Shown here piece after piece: positions 61,701 to 64,000 of a stretch of 64,000 nucleotides of DNA (position 1 is its first letter; every line of letters starts with the position of its first letter). Both the position numbers and the translations under genes were made by a program. This stretch comes from Tyto alba. Taxonomy: Eukaryota; Chordata; Aves; Strigiformes; Tytonidae. Under the pieces are notes generated by a model, which was not told the DNA's origin, did not search any database, and saw nothing but the letters and a program-made list of their open reading frames with translations. The DNA is taken from positions 6,076,001 to 6,140,000 of the forward strand of contig NW_024881329.1 of the NCBI RefSeq assembly GCF_018691265.1. Direction: 5' to 3'.

Positions 61701-63896
61701 CTCCAGAGAGAAAAACAGTGCCTTCATTTTCTCAGTCTCCAGTGCCTTCCTTACCTGCTTCCCTCACAGCTGCGGAGAGCAAACTTTCAGTTCCACAAAG
61801 CCCTCCACCCAGCCCGGTTAAGTCCTCTCTGGAGGTTAGGCTGTATCCACAGCCTTATTTTCAAGCCAGAATGCAGCATCAAGCACAGCAGCTGAAAAAA
61901 ATCGAGCCGCCTCTTCAGTCACCAATGAAGCTCAAGCCAAAGGTTGTAAGTACTGCTCACGTGAGATTCATTCACCAGTGTTTCCATTTACTTCTGGCAG
62001 AAACCGTGCAAGTTCCATGGTTGCAAAGTGCATGCAGTGCGGAAGCACAACAGGGAGACACTTGAGGTGTTTGTGTTGAAACTGAGCAATAACACTTACA
62101 GGAGAATGTATGTGCGTAACCTGGAGCTTTATGTGCAGTAGCCCTATGCTGTTTTAGAACATACCAGTCCAGAGCCTTCTTGGGAATGCTTTGTGGTTGA
62201 CTGGTTGTTTGCGTTCTTGGGCCTTGTTTGGGTTTTAAAGCCTCAAGCTCCTGGTGTGGACAGAGGAGAGCCTGCTAAAGCAGTCACCAATAACTCATAC
62301 AATGTAATGAACTTTCAGTCAGTTTATGCCCGGCTGTTTTCAGATTGCATGTCAAATACTTGTGCTTTCCTGTTACCAGGAAGATGAAGCACCGCCCAGA
62401 CCTCCTCTCCCTCAGTTGTACAGCCCTGATGATCAGCCACCAGCGGTTCCACCTCTCCCCAGAGAAGCCACTGTCATCAGACACACATCAGTGCGGGGCC
62501 TGAAACGTCAGTCAGACGAAAGAAAGAGAGACAGAGAACTTGGACAGTATGTAAATGGAGATTATAGGGTGAGCACTCGTACACCTACACACCTGCACTT
62601 TAAAGATATGTGAACCTATAATAAAAGATACTATTGTCTGTAAAATATATGGATCTCTACATCTAGGAATAAGGAGGGAGATATGATGGCAGAGAGATAG
62701 TAATGGCAAGGAGAGATCTATGCCATATAATAATGGCAGAGAAAGATTTAGTAATCCAGAAACAAAGCTTTAGGATTTGTTTTAAGCTGATGAAGATTTG
62801 CTGTCTGTGATTTCATTTGAGCTGATGAGTATTTTTCGATATAGGTGGAACTGCGCTCATACATGAGTGAACCAGAACTAGCAACAATAGGTGGTGACCT
62901 CAGCCAACCTTCCAGTGGTTTAATAAGCTGTGACAGTGGATACCAGACATTACCTACCCGTGGTAAGCCAGGAATTTATGCAGCTGATTTTTAACAGGAC
63001 TGTTTATATAGGAGCTTTTCTCTCCTAGGATTTCCTGAAGATGGTCTTTATCATCAGATCATTATTTTTAGATTAACTGTACTATGCTGTGAAAATCTAG
63101 AGATTTTGCTCATTTTAATGGTGCCATTACAACCAGCCTTTTGCAAAGCAACTTAATATATAATGATTAAAAAAAAAAAAAAATAGCAAAACATGAAATT
63201 AGCTATTAAAATGTCTCCTATATTCAAAGTTATTTTTCCTCATACTTTCTGTGTGATCTTTTACAATCTCAAGTATTTTTTTAAACACTTCTATTGCCAT
63301 TGAAATGAAAGTGATAAAGAATGTGAATATAATGCCCCCAGACACTACATGTGAATTGACTCTCCATCCCCACTGTGCTACAGTCCTGTAGCTGTTTCAC
63401 AAGTTATGACAGAGAGACTATTTTGGGAAGAGCAATTGATTTCTTCACTGTTCTCTTCTTATTTCTTACCTTTCGGACTGTGAATGTTATGGTTTGATTT
63501 TCTTCTTATATGTGATTATTTGTACAGCTTAACTACCGGTGTACAGTTGAGTTCACCCCATACTTTATTTAATACAAGCTTCTAAATTATTGTAATTCTT
63601 TCTGAATTTGGTCAACAGTGACCTAGAACACGTTACTTCTGGCTTAAATGAAATTTTGTGCTTCTCATGATCTTCTGAACTGCAAAATGTGAAATGTGAG
63701 CTAAAAATAGTAAGCAGGATGTCACAGAAAAAACATGATAATTTAAAAAATATGTGGCACTTGTCTTCGTTTTGTCTGTCGTTTGGTTTGAAAGCATTCT
63801 CTTTTTCCTTATAAAGGTTTATCTGGATCAACTTCTAGATTGCACCAGTCATCTACCATTTCATCATATGCAACGCTTCGAAGGGATAGATCCAAG
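10709..63896 (+). CDS. PLEKHA7: PLEKHA7, 21 internal coding exons (both gene ends outside the window)
   Basis: The joined exons give 3139 coding bases (1046 codons) with matching phases at all 20 junctions and no internal stop. Domains in fragment numbering are: end of WW2 (1-12), PH domain (about 90-209), a Ser/Pro-rich and charged linker (218-582), cassette and linker exons (583-690), coiled coil (about 691-830), and a proline-rich C-terminal region (838-1046). The residue-level match to human PLEKHA7, recalled from memory, is very strong and clearly closer than to the paralogues PLEKHA5 and PLEKHA6. Known role of the family member: a cytoplasmic scaffold at the zonula adherens that binds p120-catenin, PDZD11 (through the WW region) and CAMSAP3/nezha, tying junctions to microtubule minus ends. 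Its PH domain binds phosphoinositides. Missing here are the promoter, the start codon, WW1 with most of WW2, the last ~70 residues and the 3' UTR. Two of the 20 introns start with GC. Confidence 0.97.
14215..14350 (-). mobile_element. Ancient CR1-like LINE remnant (internal part, antisense)
   Basis: The + strand carries a decayed form of the phrase order found in old sauropsid CR1 copies in antisense: an '...agtattca...' segment, then '...tctattcctttcctaataattc...', then '...aacata...tttggctgctgtgactcc'. I matched this against remembered CR1 structure only. The copy is short and very divergent, so age and boundaries are uncertain. Confidence 0.5.
15548..15602. repeat. Poly-T and GTTT-type low-complexity tract
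   Basis: A T run interrupted by C, then repeated TTTG/GTTTT units on the sense strand. It looks like an expanded pyrimidine/G tract within the intron, with no recognisable mobile element beside it. Confidence 0.6.
18887..18998 (+). CDS. PLEKHA7: PLEKHA7 exon w2: linker between WW2 and PH
   Basis: The acceptor is TTTTCTAG and the donor GTAAAG follows an AAG codon. The exon completes a split Glu codon and adds 37 codons (fragment residues 28-65). It contains QRPSSMVSETSTA, which is nearly identical to human PLEKHA7 and separates this gene from PLEKHA5 and PLEKHA6. The sequence is rich in Ser, Thr and Gln and low in hydrophobics, so it is probably a flexible, phosphorylatable linker. It ends in phase 0. 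Confidence 0.95.
21608..21630. repeat. Homopolymer T tract, 23 bases
   Basis: Uninterrupted T run on the + strand. No target-site duplication or retrogene body was recognised beside it. Confidence 0.9.
22640..22985. promoter_or_regulatory. Intronic CpG island, candidate alternative promoter
   Basis: By hand count this block has about 30 CpG dinucleotides in roughly 340 bases and is strongly GC-rich, while the kilobases on each side are AT-rich and nearly free of CpG. It lies about 1.3 kb upstream of the first PH-domain exon. A transcript starting here would lack both WW domains. I see no clear TATA box or first exon with a convincing donor. It could instead be a GC-rich insertion or an orphan island. 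Confidence 0.5.
24261..24365 (+). CDS. PLEKHA7: PLEKHA7 exon w3: start of the PH domain
   Basis: The acceptor is TTCTTTACAG and the donor is GTATGC. The exon is 35 whole codons in phase 0/0 (fragment residues 66-100). It encodes KVHSFGKREQAIRRNPNVPV followed by IVRGWLHKQ. The GWLHKQ end is the first beta strand of the PH domain, and its Lys begins the basic lipid-binding signature completed by the next exon. The basic run just before it (KR, IRRN) is conserved across PLEKHA5, 6 and 7 and probably adds to membrane affinity. Confidence 0.96.
24366..26156. other. PLEKHA7: PLEKHA7 intron 3 in window (about 1.8 kb)
   Basis: GT-AG intron (GTATGC ... TTTCAG). Anonymous sequence apart from a (TA)n(GA)n microsatellite at about 25583-25606. 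Nothing else recognised. Confidence 0.85.
25583..25606. repeat. (TA)n(GA)n microsatellite
   Basis: About eight TA units run directly into about four GA units, a compound dinucleotide microsatellite likely to vary in length between individuals. Confidence 0.85.
26157..26229 (+). CDS. PLEKHA7: PLEKHA7 exon w4: PH domain beta2-beta3
   Basis: The acceptor is TTTCAG and the donor GTGAGT. The exon has 24 codons plus the first base of an Asp codon (fragment residues 101-125). It encodes DSSGMRLWKRRWFVLADYCL and then FYYK. With the Lys at the end of the previous exon it forms the K-Xn-K-R-R-W signature of a phosphoinositide-binding PH domain. The basic residues of the beta1-beta2 loop are all kept, so lipid binding is expected to be intact. 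Confidence 0.97.
26230..27441. other. PLEKHA7: PLEKHA7 intron 4 in window (about 1.2 kb)
   Basis: GT-AG intron with donor GTGAGT and an acceptor tract of T's ending in CAACAG. Its 3' part carries an antisense CR1 fragment at about 27111-27362, listed separately; the rest is anonymous. Confidence 0.85.
27111..27362 (-). mobile_element. CR1 LINE 3' fragment, antisense to the gene
   Basis: The + strand contains 'aaaacctccaaggatggaga' followed by 'gcccagccccgctggtcggc', then '...tgtcctcacggggaaa...' and '...ccagtctgaac...'. This is the standard antisense order of an avian CR1 3' end. It ends about 80 bases before the acceptor of the next exon and does not enter coding sequence. Confidence 0.85.
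27442..27542 (+). CDS. PLEKHA7: PLEKHA7 exon w5: PH domain central strands
   Basis: The acceptor ends CAACAG, and the donor GTATAG is rather weak at +5. The exon completes the split Asp codon and adds 33 codons (fragment residues 125-158). It encodes DSREESVLGSIPLPSYVISP and then VGPEDRINRKFSFK. The LGSIPLPSY strand and the RKFSFK strand are PH core elements shared with PLEKHA4, 5 and 6. The match to PLEKHA7 is closest through the VISPV...PEDRI segment. Confidence 0.96.
28348..28395. repeat. A18 tract followed by CAAAAA-type repeats
   Basis: Eighteen A's at 28348-28365 followed by irregular CAAAAA/CCAAAAA units. It resembles a decayed poly-A tail, but no retrotransposon body was recognised upstream. 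Confidence 0.75.
29047..29074. repeat. (GT)n-(AC)n near-palindrome
   Basis: A run of GT dinucleotides meets a run of AC dinucleotides at about 29060, giving a dyad over 29051-29070 with a single mismatched pair. Alternating purine-pyrimidine sequence with dyad symmetry can form Z-DNA or a hairpin. Confidence 0.85.
33061..33096. repeat. 36-base pure pyrimidine tract
   Basis: Uninterrupted C/T sequence with TCC and CCT repeats. It could form triplex DNA or act as a binding site for a polypyrimidine-tract protein, but no acceptor-exon pair follows that fits the gene. Confidence 0.8.
34645..34823 (+). CDS. PLEKHA7: PLEKHA7 exon w6: C-terminal half of the PH domain
   Basis: The acceptor is TTTCTTATAG. 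The exon has 59 codons plus two bases of an Arg codon (fragment residues 159-218). It encodes AVHTGMRAYIYNK, then a loop, then MRTYYFSADTQEDMNGWIRA and MNQAALMQTRSSLK. The MNGWIRAMNQA segment is the C-terminal PH helix with its conserved Trp. The longer loop between AVHTGMR and MRTYYF is characteristic of PLEKHA7 compared with PLEKHA5. The donor is GCAAGT rather than GTAAGT. The frame and the match to the next exon require this junction. Confidence 0.96.
34824..34829 (+). promoter_or_regulatory. PLEKHA7: Non-canonical GC 5' splice site (AG|GCAAGT)
   Basis: The reading frame and protein match fix the exon end at 34823. The intron therefore starts GCAAGT, the best-known GC donor context, preceded by AAGAG. 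The nearest GT, at 34828, would add four coding bases, break the frame and have a poor consensus. Confidence 0.9.
36251..36285. repeat. (TTG)n microsatellite with adjoining T tract
   Basis: Six TTG units followed by GTTTGG and eleven T's; a simple trinucleotide repeat of no evident function. Confidence 0.8.
36788..37273 (+). CDS. PLEKHA7: PLEKHA7 exon w7: charged linker after the PH domain
   Basis: The acceptor is TTCTTTCCAG and the donor GTTAGT. The exon completes the Arg codon started in the previous exon, has 161 codons, and ends after two bases of a Ser codon (fragment residues 218-380). It begins RETEKVDQQAVPQVNH. It then has a strongly charged stretch (REKEEEERYIHRKE) and ends with PRTNPDKQIQRKSNMAQVEH and WVKVQKGD. 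The start and end are well conserved with the human protein, while the middle diverges. RKSNMAQ and the Ser-rich segments look like phosphorylation sites. No folded domain is evident. Confidence 0.96.
37274..42649. other. PLEKHA7: PLEKHA7 intron 7 in window (about 5.4 kb)
   Basis: GT-AG intron (GTTAGT ... CCTCCTTTGCAG). It holds a 22-base T tract (38984-39005) and a short (TA)n at about 39838-39850. The stretch at about 40.1-41.2 kb is unusually pyrimidine-rich on the + strand but matches no repeat I can name. No exon is supported. Confidence 0.8.
38984..39005. repeat. Homopolymer T tract, 22 bases
   Basis: Uninterrupted T run on the + strand, preceded by ATTGA and followed by AAATGG. No adjacent retroelement recognised. 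Confidence 0.9.
42650..43169 (+). CDS. PLEKHA7: PLEKHA7 exon w8: large Ser/Pro-rich linker exon
   Basis: The acceptor is CCCCTCCTTTGCAG and the donor GTTTGT. The exon completes a Ser codon and adds 173 codons (fragment residues 380-553), ending in phase 0. Conserved blocks in order are FPENYHTLPKNTR; the PPPPNRNLPSDYKYAQDR block; HLKMSQEERKANKDGTVWQL with YEWQQRQQFKHGSPTAP; RSISVPPSPSDIPPPGPP; and RRPHTPAERLTVKPSDER. The DGTVWQLYEWQQRQQF block is shared with PLEKHA5 and PLEKHA6. RSISVP (42987-43004) fits a mode-1 14-3-3 site. The human p120-catenin-binding region is reported to start near here. Confidence 0.97.
43170..45210. other. PLEKHA7: PLEKHA7 intron 8 in window (about 2.0 kb)
   Basis: GT-AG intron (GTTTGT ... 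GCTTCTTACAG). Anonymous AT-rich sequence with a short A tract near 44546-44558. Nothing else recognised. Confidence 0.85.
45211..45297 (+). CDS. PLEKHA7: PLEKHA7 exon w9: conserved DRRSMPAMGYMTHT segment
   Basis: The acceptor is TGTTGCTTCTTACAG and the donor GTAAGT. It has 29 codons in phase 0/0 (fragment residues 554-582). It encodes SSTHIDRRSMPAMGYMTHTV and then SAPSLHGKS, almost unchanged from human PLEKHA7. DRRSMP is a likely basophilic-kinase site, and SAPSLHGKS recalls the SPQSLQGKT segment of PLEKHA5. The exon joins in frame either to the next cassette or directly to the exon at 47608. Confidence 0.97.
45298..45675. other. PLEKHA7: PLEKHA7 intron 9 in window (378 bases)
   Basis: Short GT-AG intron (GTAAGT ... 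CCTGCAG). The pyrimidine tract before the acceptor is weak and interrupted, which would suit optional use of the next exon. Confidence 0.85.
45676..45795 (+). CDS. PLEKHA7: PLEKHA7 exon w10: probable cassette exon (40 codons)
   Basis: The acceptor is ACCTGCAG and the donor GTCAGC. It is exactly 40 codons in phase 0/0 (fragment residues 583-622), so it can be included or skipped without changing frame. It encodes PEELTLLLIRLRRHQAKLAS, then IRNYTIAQLLQHLPTNSTYQ. The first half clearly resembles the PEELTLLLIKLRRQQAEL segment of PLEKHA5 and PLEKHA6, which shows that it is a real ancestral exon. As I remember it, the 1121-residue human PLEKHA7 form goes directly from the previous exon to ADDTY, so this exon is optional there. 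It adds an amphipathic, probably helical segment before the coiled coil. Confidence 0.9.
45796..47607. other. PLEKHA7: PLEKHA7 intron 10 in window (about 1.8 kb)
   Basis: GT-AG intron (GTCAGC ... TACCTGAAG). The reading frame of the previous exon stays open into this intron to about 45981, so retention would add about 60 unrelated residues and a stop. No further exon equivalent to the longer PLEKHA5/6 insert was identified here. Confidence 0.8.
47608..47661 (+). CDS. PLEKHA7: PLEKHA7 exon w11: 18-codon ADDTY exon
   Basis: It has 18 codons in phase 0/0 (fragment residues 623-640), encoding ADDTYIQLKKDLEYLDLK, one change from the human peptide as I recall it. The donor is GTAAGA. The acceptor is unusual: the last three intron bases are AAG, not CAG or TAG, and the tract just before it is mixed, although a TACTTAC branch-like motif and a T/C run lie upstream. 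A 54-base exon with a weak acceptor is a candidate for regulated inclusion. It is the first coiled-coil-like segment of the protein. Confidence 0.94.
47662..51240. other. PLEKHA7: PLEKHA7 intron 11 in window (about 3.6 kb)
   Basis: GT-AG intron (GTAAGA ... TTTGAAACAG). Anonymous AT-rich sequence with a few short A tracts. The acceptor is purine-rich just before CAG (GAAACAG), a weak site for the next cassette exon. Confidence 0.85.
51241..51321 (+). CDS. PLEKHA7: PLEKHA7 exon w12: probable cassette exon (27 codons)
   Basis: It has 27 codons in phase 0/0 (fragment residues 641-667) with donor GTAAGA. It encodes IENNGPLINMLYKVLKNSAQ and then GLLSSIH. This segment is not in the familiar human isoform, which passes directly to the TGRD exon. 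It resembles the KENEPIISMVHTMIE...SA segment of the PLEKHA5/6 insert in spacing and hydrophobic pattern. Support comes from frame, phase and paralogue similarity; the acceptor (TTTGAAACAG) is weak. It may be used only in some tissues. Confidence 0.8.
51322..53325. other. PLEKHA7: PLEKHA7 intron 12 in window (about 2.0 kb)
   Basis: GT-AG intron (GTAAGA ... TTGTTCCTCAG). A pyrimidine-rich tract lies at about 51445-51481. The rest is very AT-rich and no repeat or exon is recognised. Confidence 0.85.
53326..53394 (+). CDS. PLEKHA7: PLEKHA7 exon w13: TGRD...KPVKIAESDTD segment
   Basis: The acceptor is TTGTTCCTCAG and the donor GTAAGT. It has 23 codons in phase 0/0 (fragment residues 668-690), encoding VTGRDTLKERSTKPVKIAES and then DTD. 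The KPVKIAESDTDVKLSIF block across this junction is nearly invariant in PLEKHA7 and matches the human protein at the same exon boundary. PLEKHA5 has the related EEVDIDAKLSRLCEQD at this point. Confidence 0.97.
53395..53551. other. PLEKHA7: PLEKHA7 intron 13 in window (157 bases)
   Basis: The shortest intron seen here (GTAAGT ... TTTTCATTTTCAG), with a normal pyrimidine tract and no other feature. Confidence 0.92.
53552..53632 (+). CDS. PLEKHA7: PLEKHA7 exon w14: start of the main coiled coil
   Basis: The acceptor is TTCATTTTCAG. It has 27 codons in phase 0/0 (fragment residues 691-717), encoding VKLSIFCEQDRILQDLEDKI and then RALKENK. Heptad-like spacing of I/L/V starts here and runs through the next exons. 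The match to human PLEKHA7 and the start of the next exon (DQLES) fix the end at 53632, where the intron begins GCAAGT rather than GTAAGT. Confidence 0.96.
53633..53638 (+). promoter_or_regulatory. PLEKHA7: Non-canonical GC 5' splice site (AAA|GCAAGT)
   Basis: The protein match (ALKENK|DQLES) and frame place the intron start at GC. Bases +3 to +6 are the ideal AAGT, but the last exon base is A rather than the usual G, weaker than the AG|GCAAGT site at 34824. No in-frame GT donor with a reasonable consensus lies nearby. Confidence 0.87.
54046..54098. repeat. (GTTTT)n-type low-complexity tract
   Basis: T-rich sequence with repeated GTTTT/GTTTTTT units on the sense strand, giving a poly-Lys/Asn-like frame on the opposite strand. 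Simple-sequence origin. Confidence 0.75.
54966..55115 (+). CDS. PLEKHA7: PLEKHA7 exon w15: central coiled coil
   Basis: The acceptor is CTTCTTTGTTAG and the donor GTCTGT. It has 50 codons in phase 0/0 (fragment residues 718-767), encoding DQLESVLEVLHRQMEQYKDQ, then PQHAEKISYQQRLLQEDLIH, then IRAEISKVST. Regular spacing of Leu, Val, Ile and Met with charged flanks supports a parallel coiled coil, the likely self-association region. Very close to human PLEKHA7. Confidence 0.97.
55116..56896. other. PLEKHA7: PLEKHA7 intron 15 in window (about 1.8 kb)
   Basis: GT-AG intron (GTCTGT ... CTGTTAACAG). Its middle third is an ancient CR1-like insertion (about 55800-56285), listed separately. The rest is anonymous. 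Confidence 0.85.
55800..56285 (-). mobile_element. Ancient CR1-like LINE 3' portion, antisense to the gene
   Basis: The + strand has, in the expected order, a 'tactggcccagtgcaaggct...tagcccagggttctg' segment, 'agatgcttagg', an '...ttgaatcttttgcatccaaaactata...' segment, a '...tttgtttttgagcctgac...' segment, '...catggtttcatagaccaccat...' and 'gacctcttttccagac'. This order is typical of old antisense CR1 copies in turtles, crocodilians and birds. It is more diverged than the copies near 2.2 and 27 kb, so probably an older insertion. Boundaries are approximate. Confidence 0.75.
56897..56998 (+). CDS. PLEKHA7: PLEKHA7 exon w16: coiled coil, EMENAWNEYLKLE segment
   Basis: The acceptor is CTGTTAACAG and the donor GTGAGT. 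It has 34 codons in phase 0/0 (fragment residues 768-801), encoding EMENAWNEYLKLEKDVSQLK and then KALQEQMNSSLVSQ. The first 26 residues align closely with human PLEKHA7. The last few before the junction differ strongly while the length is the same, so this end of the coil is under weaker constraint. Confidence 0.96.
56999..60519. other. PLEKHA7: PLEKHA7 intron 16 in window (about 3.5 kb)
   Basis: GT-AG intron (GTGAGT ... CAAACATCAG). Contains a CA/TG/TA-rich low-complexity stretch at about 58261-58354. An ORF at 57246-57704 is AT-driven and has no recognisable family. Nothing else identified. Confidence 0.82.
58261..58354. repeat. CA/TG/TA low-complexity tract with dyad symmetry
   Basis: Imperfect (CA)n runs are followed by (TG)n and then (TA)n runs, so the RNA could fold back on itself. 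Likely a decayed compound microsatellite. Confidence 0.75.
60520..60628 (+). CDS. PLEKHA7: PLEKHA7 exon w17: end of the coiled coil
   Basis: The acceptor is CAAACATCAG (a T13 run lies about 12-25 bases upstream) and the donor is GTAAGG. It has 36 codons plus one base (fragment residues 802-838), encoding EKTQIQKDLWRIEDVTAGLS and then ANKTNYKTIVDSIKNP. The IQKDLWRIEDV...GLS motif is conserved across PLEKHA5, 6 and 7. It ends after the first base of a Glu codon. Confidence 0.97.
60629..61706. other. PLEKHA7: PLEKHA7 intron 17 in window (about 1.1 kb)
   Basis: GT-AG intron (GTAAGG ... TTTCTTCTCCAG). A locally GC-rich segment at about 60960-61090 has short open frames but no recognisable content. 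Confidence 0.85.
61707..61945 (+). CDS. PLEKHA7: PLEKHA7 exon w18: Ser/Pro-rich segment
   Basis: The acceptor is TTTCTTCTCCAG and the donor GTAAGT. It completes a Glu codon and adds 79 codons (fragment residues 838-917), ending in phase 0. It begins ERKTVPSFSQSPVPSLP, has QSPPPSPVKSSLEVRLYPQP in the middle and ends PPLQSPMKLKPKV. Several S/T-P sites suggest proline-directed kinase regulation. The ends align well with human PLEKHA7, and the middle differs by substitutions and small length changes, as usual for a disordered region. Confidence 0.96.
61946..62379. other. PLEKHA7: PLEKHA7 intron 18 in window (434 bases)
   Basis: Short GT-AG intron (GTAAGT ... CTTTCCTGTTACCAG). No repeats or other features recognised. 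Confidence 0.88.
62380..62568 (+). CDS. PLEKHA7: PLEKHA7 exon w19: proline-rich PRPPLPQLYSPDDQPPAVPP block
   Basis: The acceptor is CTTTCCTGTTACCAG and the donor GTGAGC. It has 63 codons in phase 0/0 (fragment residues 918-980). It begins EDEAPPRPPLPQLYSPDDQP, continues with PAVPPLPREATVIRHTSVRG and ends LKRQSDERKRDRELGQYVNG plus DYR. The PPRPPLP and PAVPPLPR motifs are candidate SH3 ligands, and RHTSVRG and KRQSDER are candidate kinase sites. This is among the most conserved parts of PLEKHA7. Confidence 0.97.
62845..62962 (+). CDS. PLEKHA7: PLEKHA7 exon w20: VELRSYMSEPELAT segment
   Basis: The acceptor is TTTTTCGATATAG and the donor GTAAGC. It has 39 codons plus one base of a Gly codon (fragment residues 981-1020), encoding VELRSYMSEPELATIGGDLS and then QPSSGLISCDSGYQTLPTR. 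The SEPEL motif is shared with PLEKHA5 (KSEPELTT) and is a family hallmark. The intron before it (62569-62844, 276 bases) is featureless. Confidence 0.96.
62963..63816. other. PLEKHA7: PLEKHA7 intron 20 in window (854 bases)
   Basis: GT-AG intron (GTAAGC ... CCTTATAAAG). Holds a run of about 15 A's at 63170-63184; otherwise anonymous. The acceptor again has A at -3 (AAAG). Confidence 0.86.
63817..63896 (+). CDS. PLEKHA7: PLEKHA7 exon w21: last coding exon in the window
   Basis: It follows an acceptor ending ATAAAG, and the donor is GTAAGG. It completes a Gly codon and adds 26 codons (fragment residues 1020-1046), ending in phase 0. It encodes GLSGSTSRLHQSSTISSYAT and then LRRDRSK. The S-S-T-I-x-x-Y-x-T-L-R motif is shared with PLEKHA5, 6 and 7. 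By comparison with the human protein, a final short coiled coil (SAEEQLERM-type) and about 70 residues follow outside the window. Confidence 0.95.
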
Positions 63897-64000
63897 GTAA
63901 GGTCTAAATGAACATCTGAAGGCAAATGTCTGAACTGTTTAAAACAGTTAAGACCAGAATATATTTTGCATAGCAGGAGGTGGCATTGTAGTAGCATGGG
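63897..64000. other. PLEKHA7: Start of the next PLEKHA7 intron, cut by the window end
   Basis: Begins with GTAAGG. Only 104 bases are visible and they hold nothing recognisable. Confidence 0.85.

Noticed and set aside
1..64000. tRNA, rRNA, CRISPR, bacterial operon or viral gene content
   Set aside because: No cloverleaf with A/B-box sequence, rRNA core sequence, regularly spaced repeats, or retroviral gag/pol/env-like frame was seen. The only mobile-element coding traces are broken CR1 fragments.

Overview
The window is vertebrate nuclear DNA: AT-rich and intron-dominated, with GT-AG spliced exons and old CR1-type LINE fragments but no SINE families that I recognise. CR1 as the main recognisable interspersed repeat, at low density, and fairly short introns point to a bird. 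A crocodilian or turtle cannot be excluded by eye. I see no bacterial operons, phage, CRISPR or plasmid features.

One gene accounts for all the coding sequence I can support: PLEKHA7 on the + strand. Twenty-one consecutive coding exons lie between 10709 and 63896. Their phases fit exactly and they join into one reading frame of 1046 codons without a stop. The order is: end of the second WW domain (10709-10792); linker (18887-18998); PH domain (four exons, 24261-34823); a long charged and proline-rich linker (36788-45297); a set of short phase-0 exons, two of which look like optional cassettes (45676-53394); coiled coil (53552-60628); and a proline-rich C-terminal part (61707-63896). By comparison with the human protein as I remember it, the first ~74 residues (WW1 and most of WW2) lie upstream of the window, and roughly the last 70 residues lie downstream.

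Positions 1-10708 are the upstream intron and carry CR1 fragments. The remaining introns range from 157 bases to about 8 kb. They hold further CR1 remnants, homopolymer and dinucleotide tracts, and one CpG-dense block (about 22640-22985) that stands out from its AT-rich surroundings.

PLEKHA7 is a cytoplasmic scaffold of epithelial adherens junctions that binds p120-catenin, PDZD11 and microtubule-linked partners. No other gene is supported, so the 'system' here is one gene's domain architecture and splicing. The points most worth following are two GC-AG introns, two in-frame cassette exons missing from the familiar human isoform, and the intronic CpG island. I found no evidence of a previously undescribed multi-gene system.
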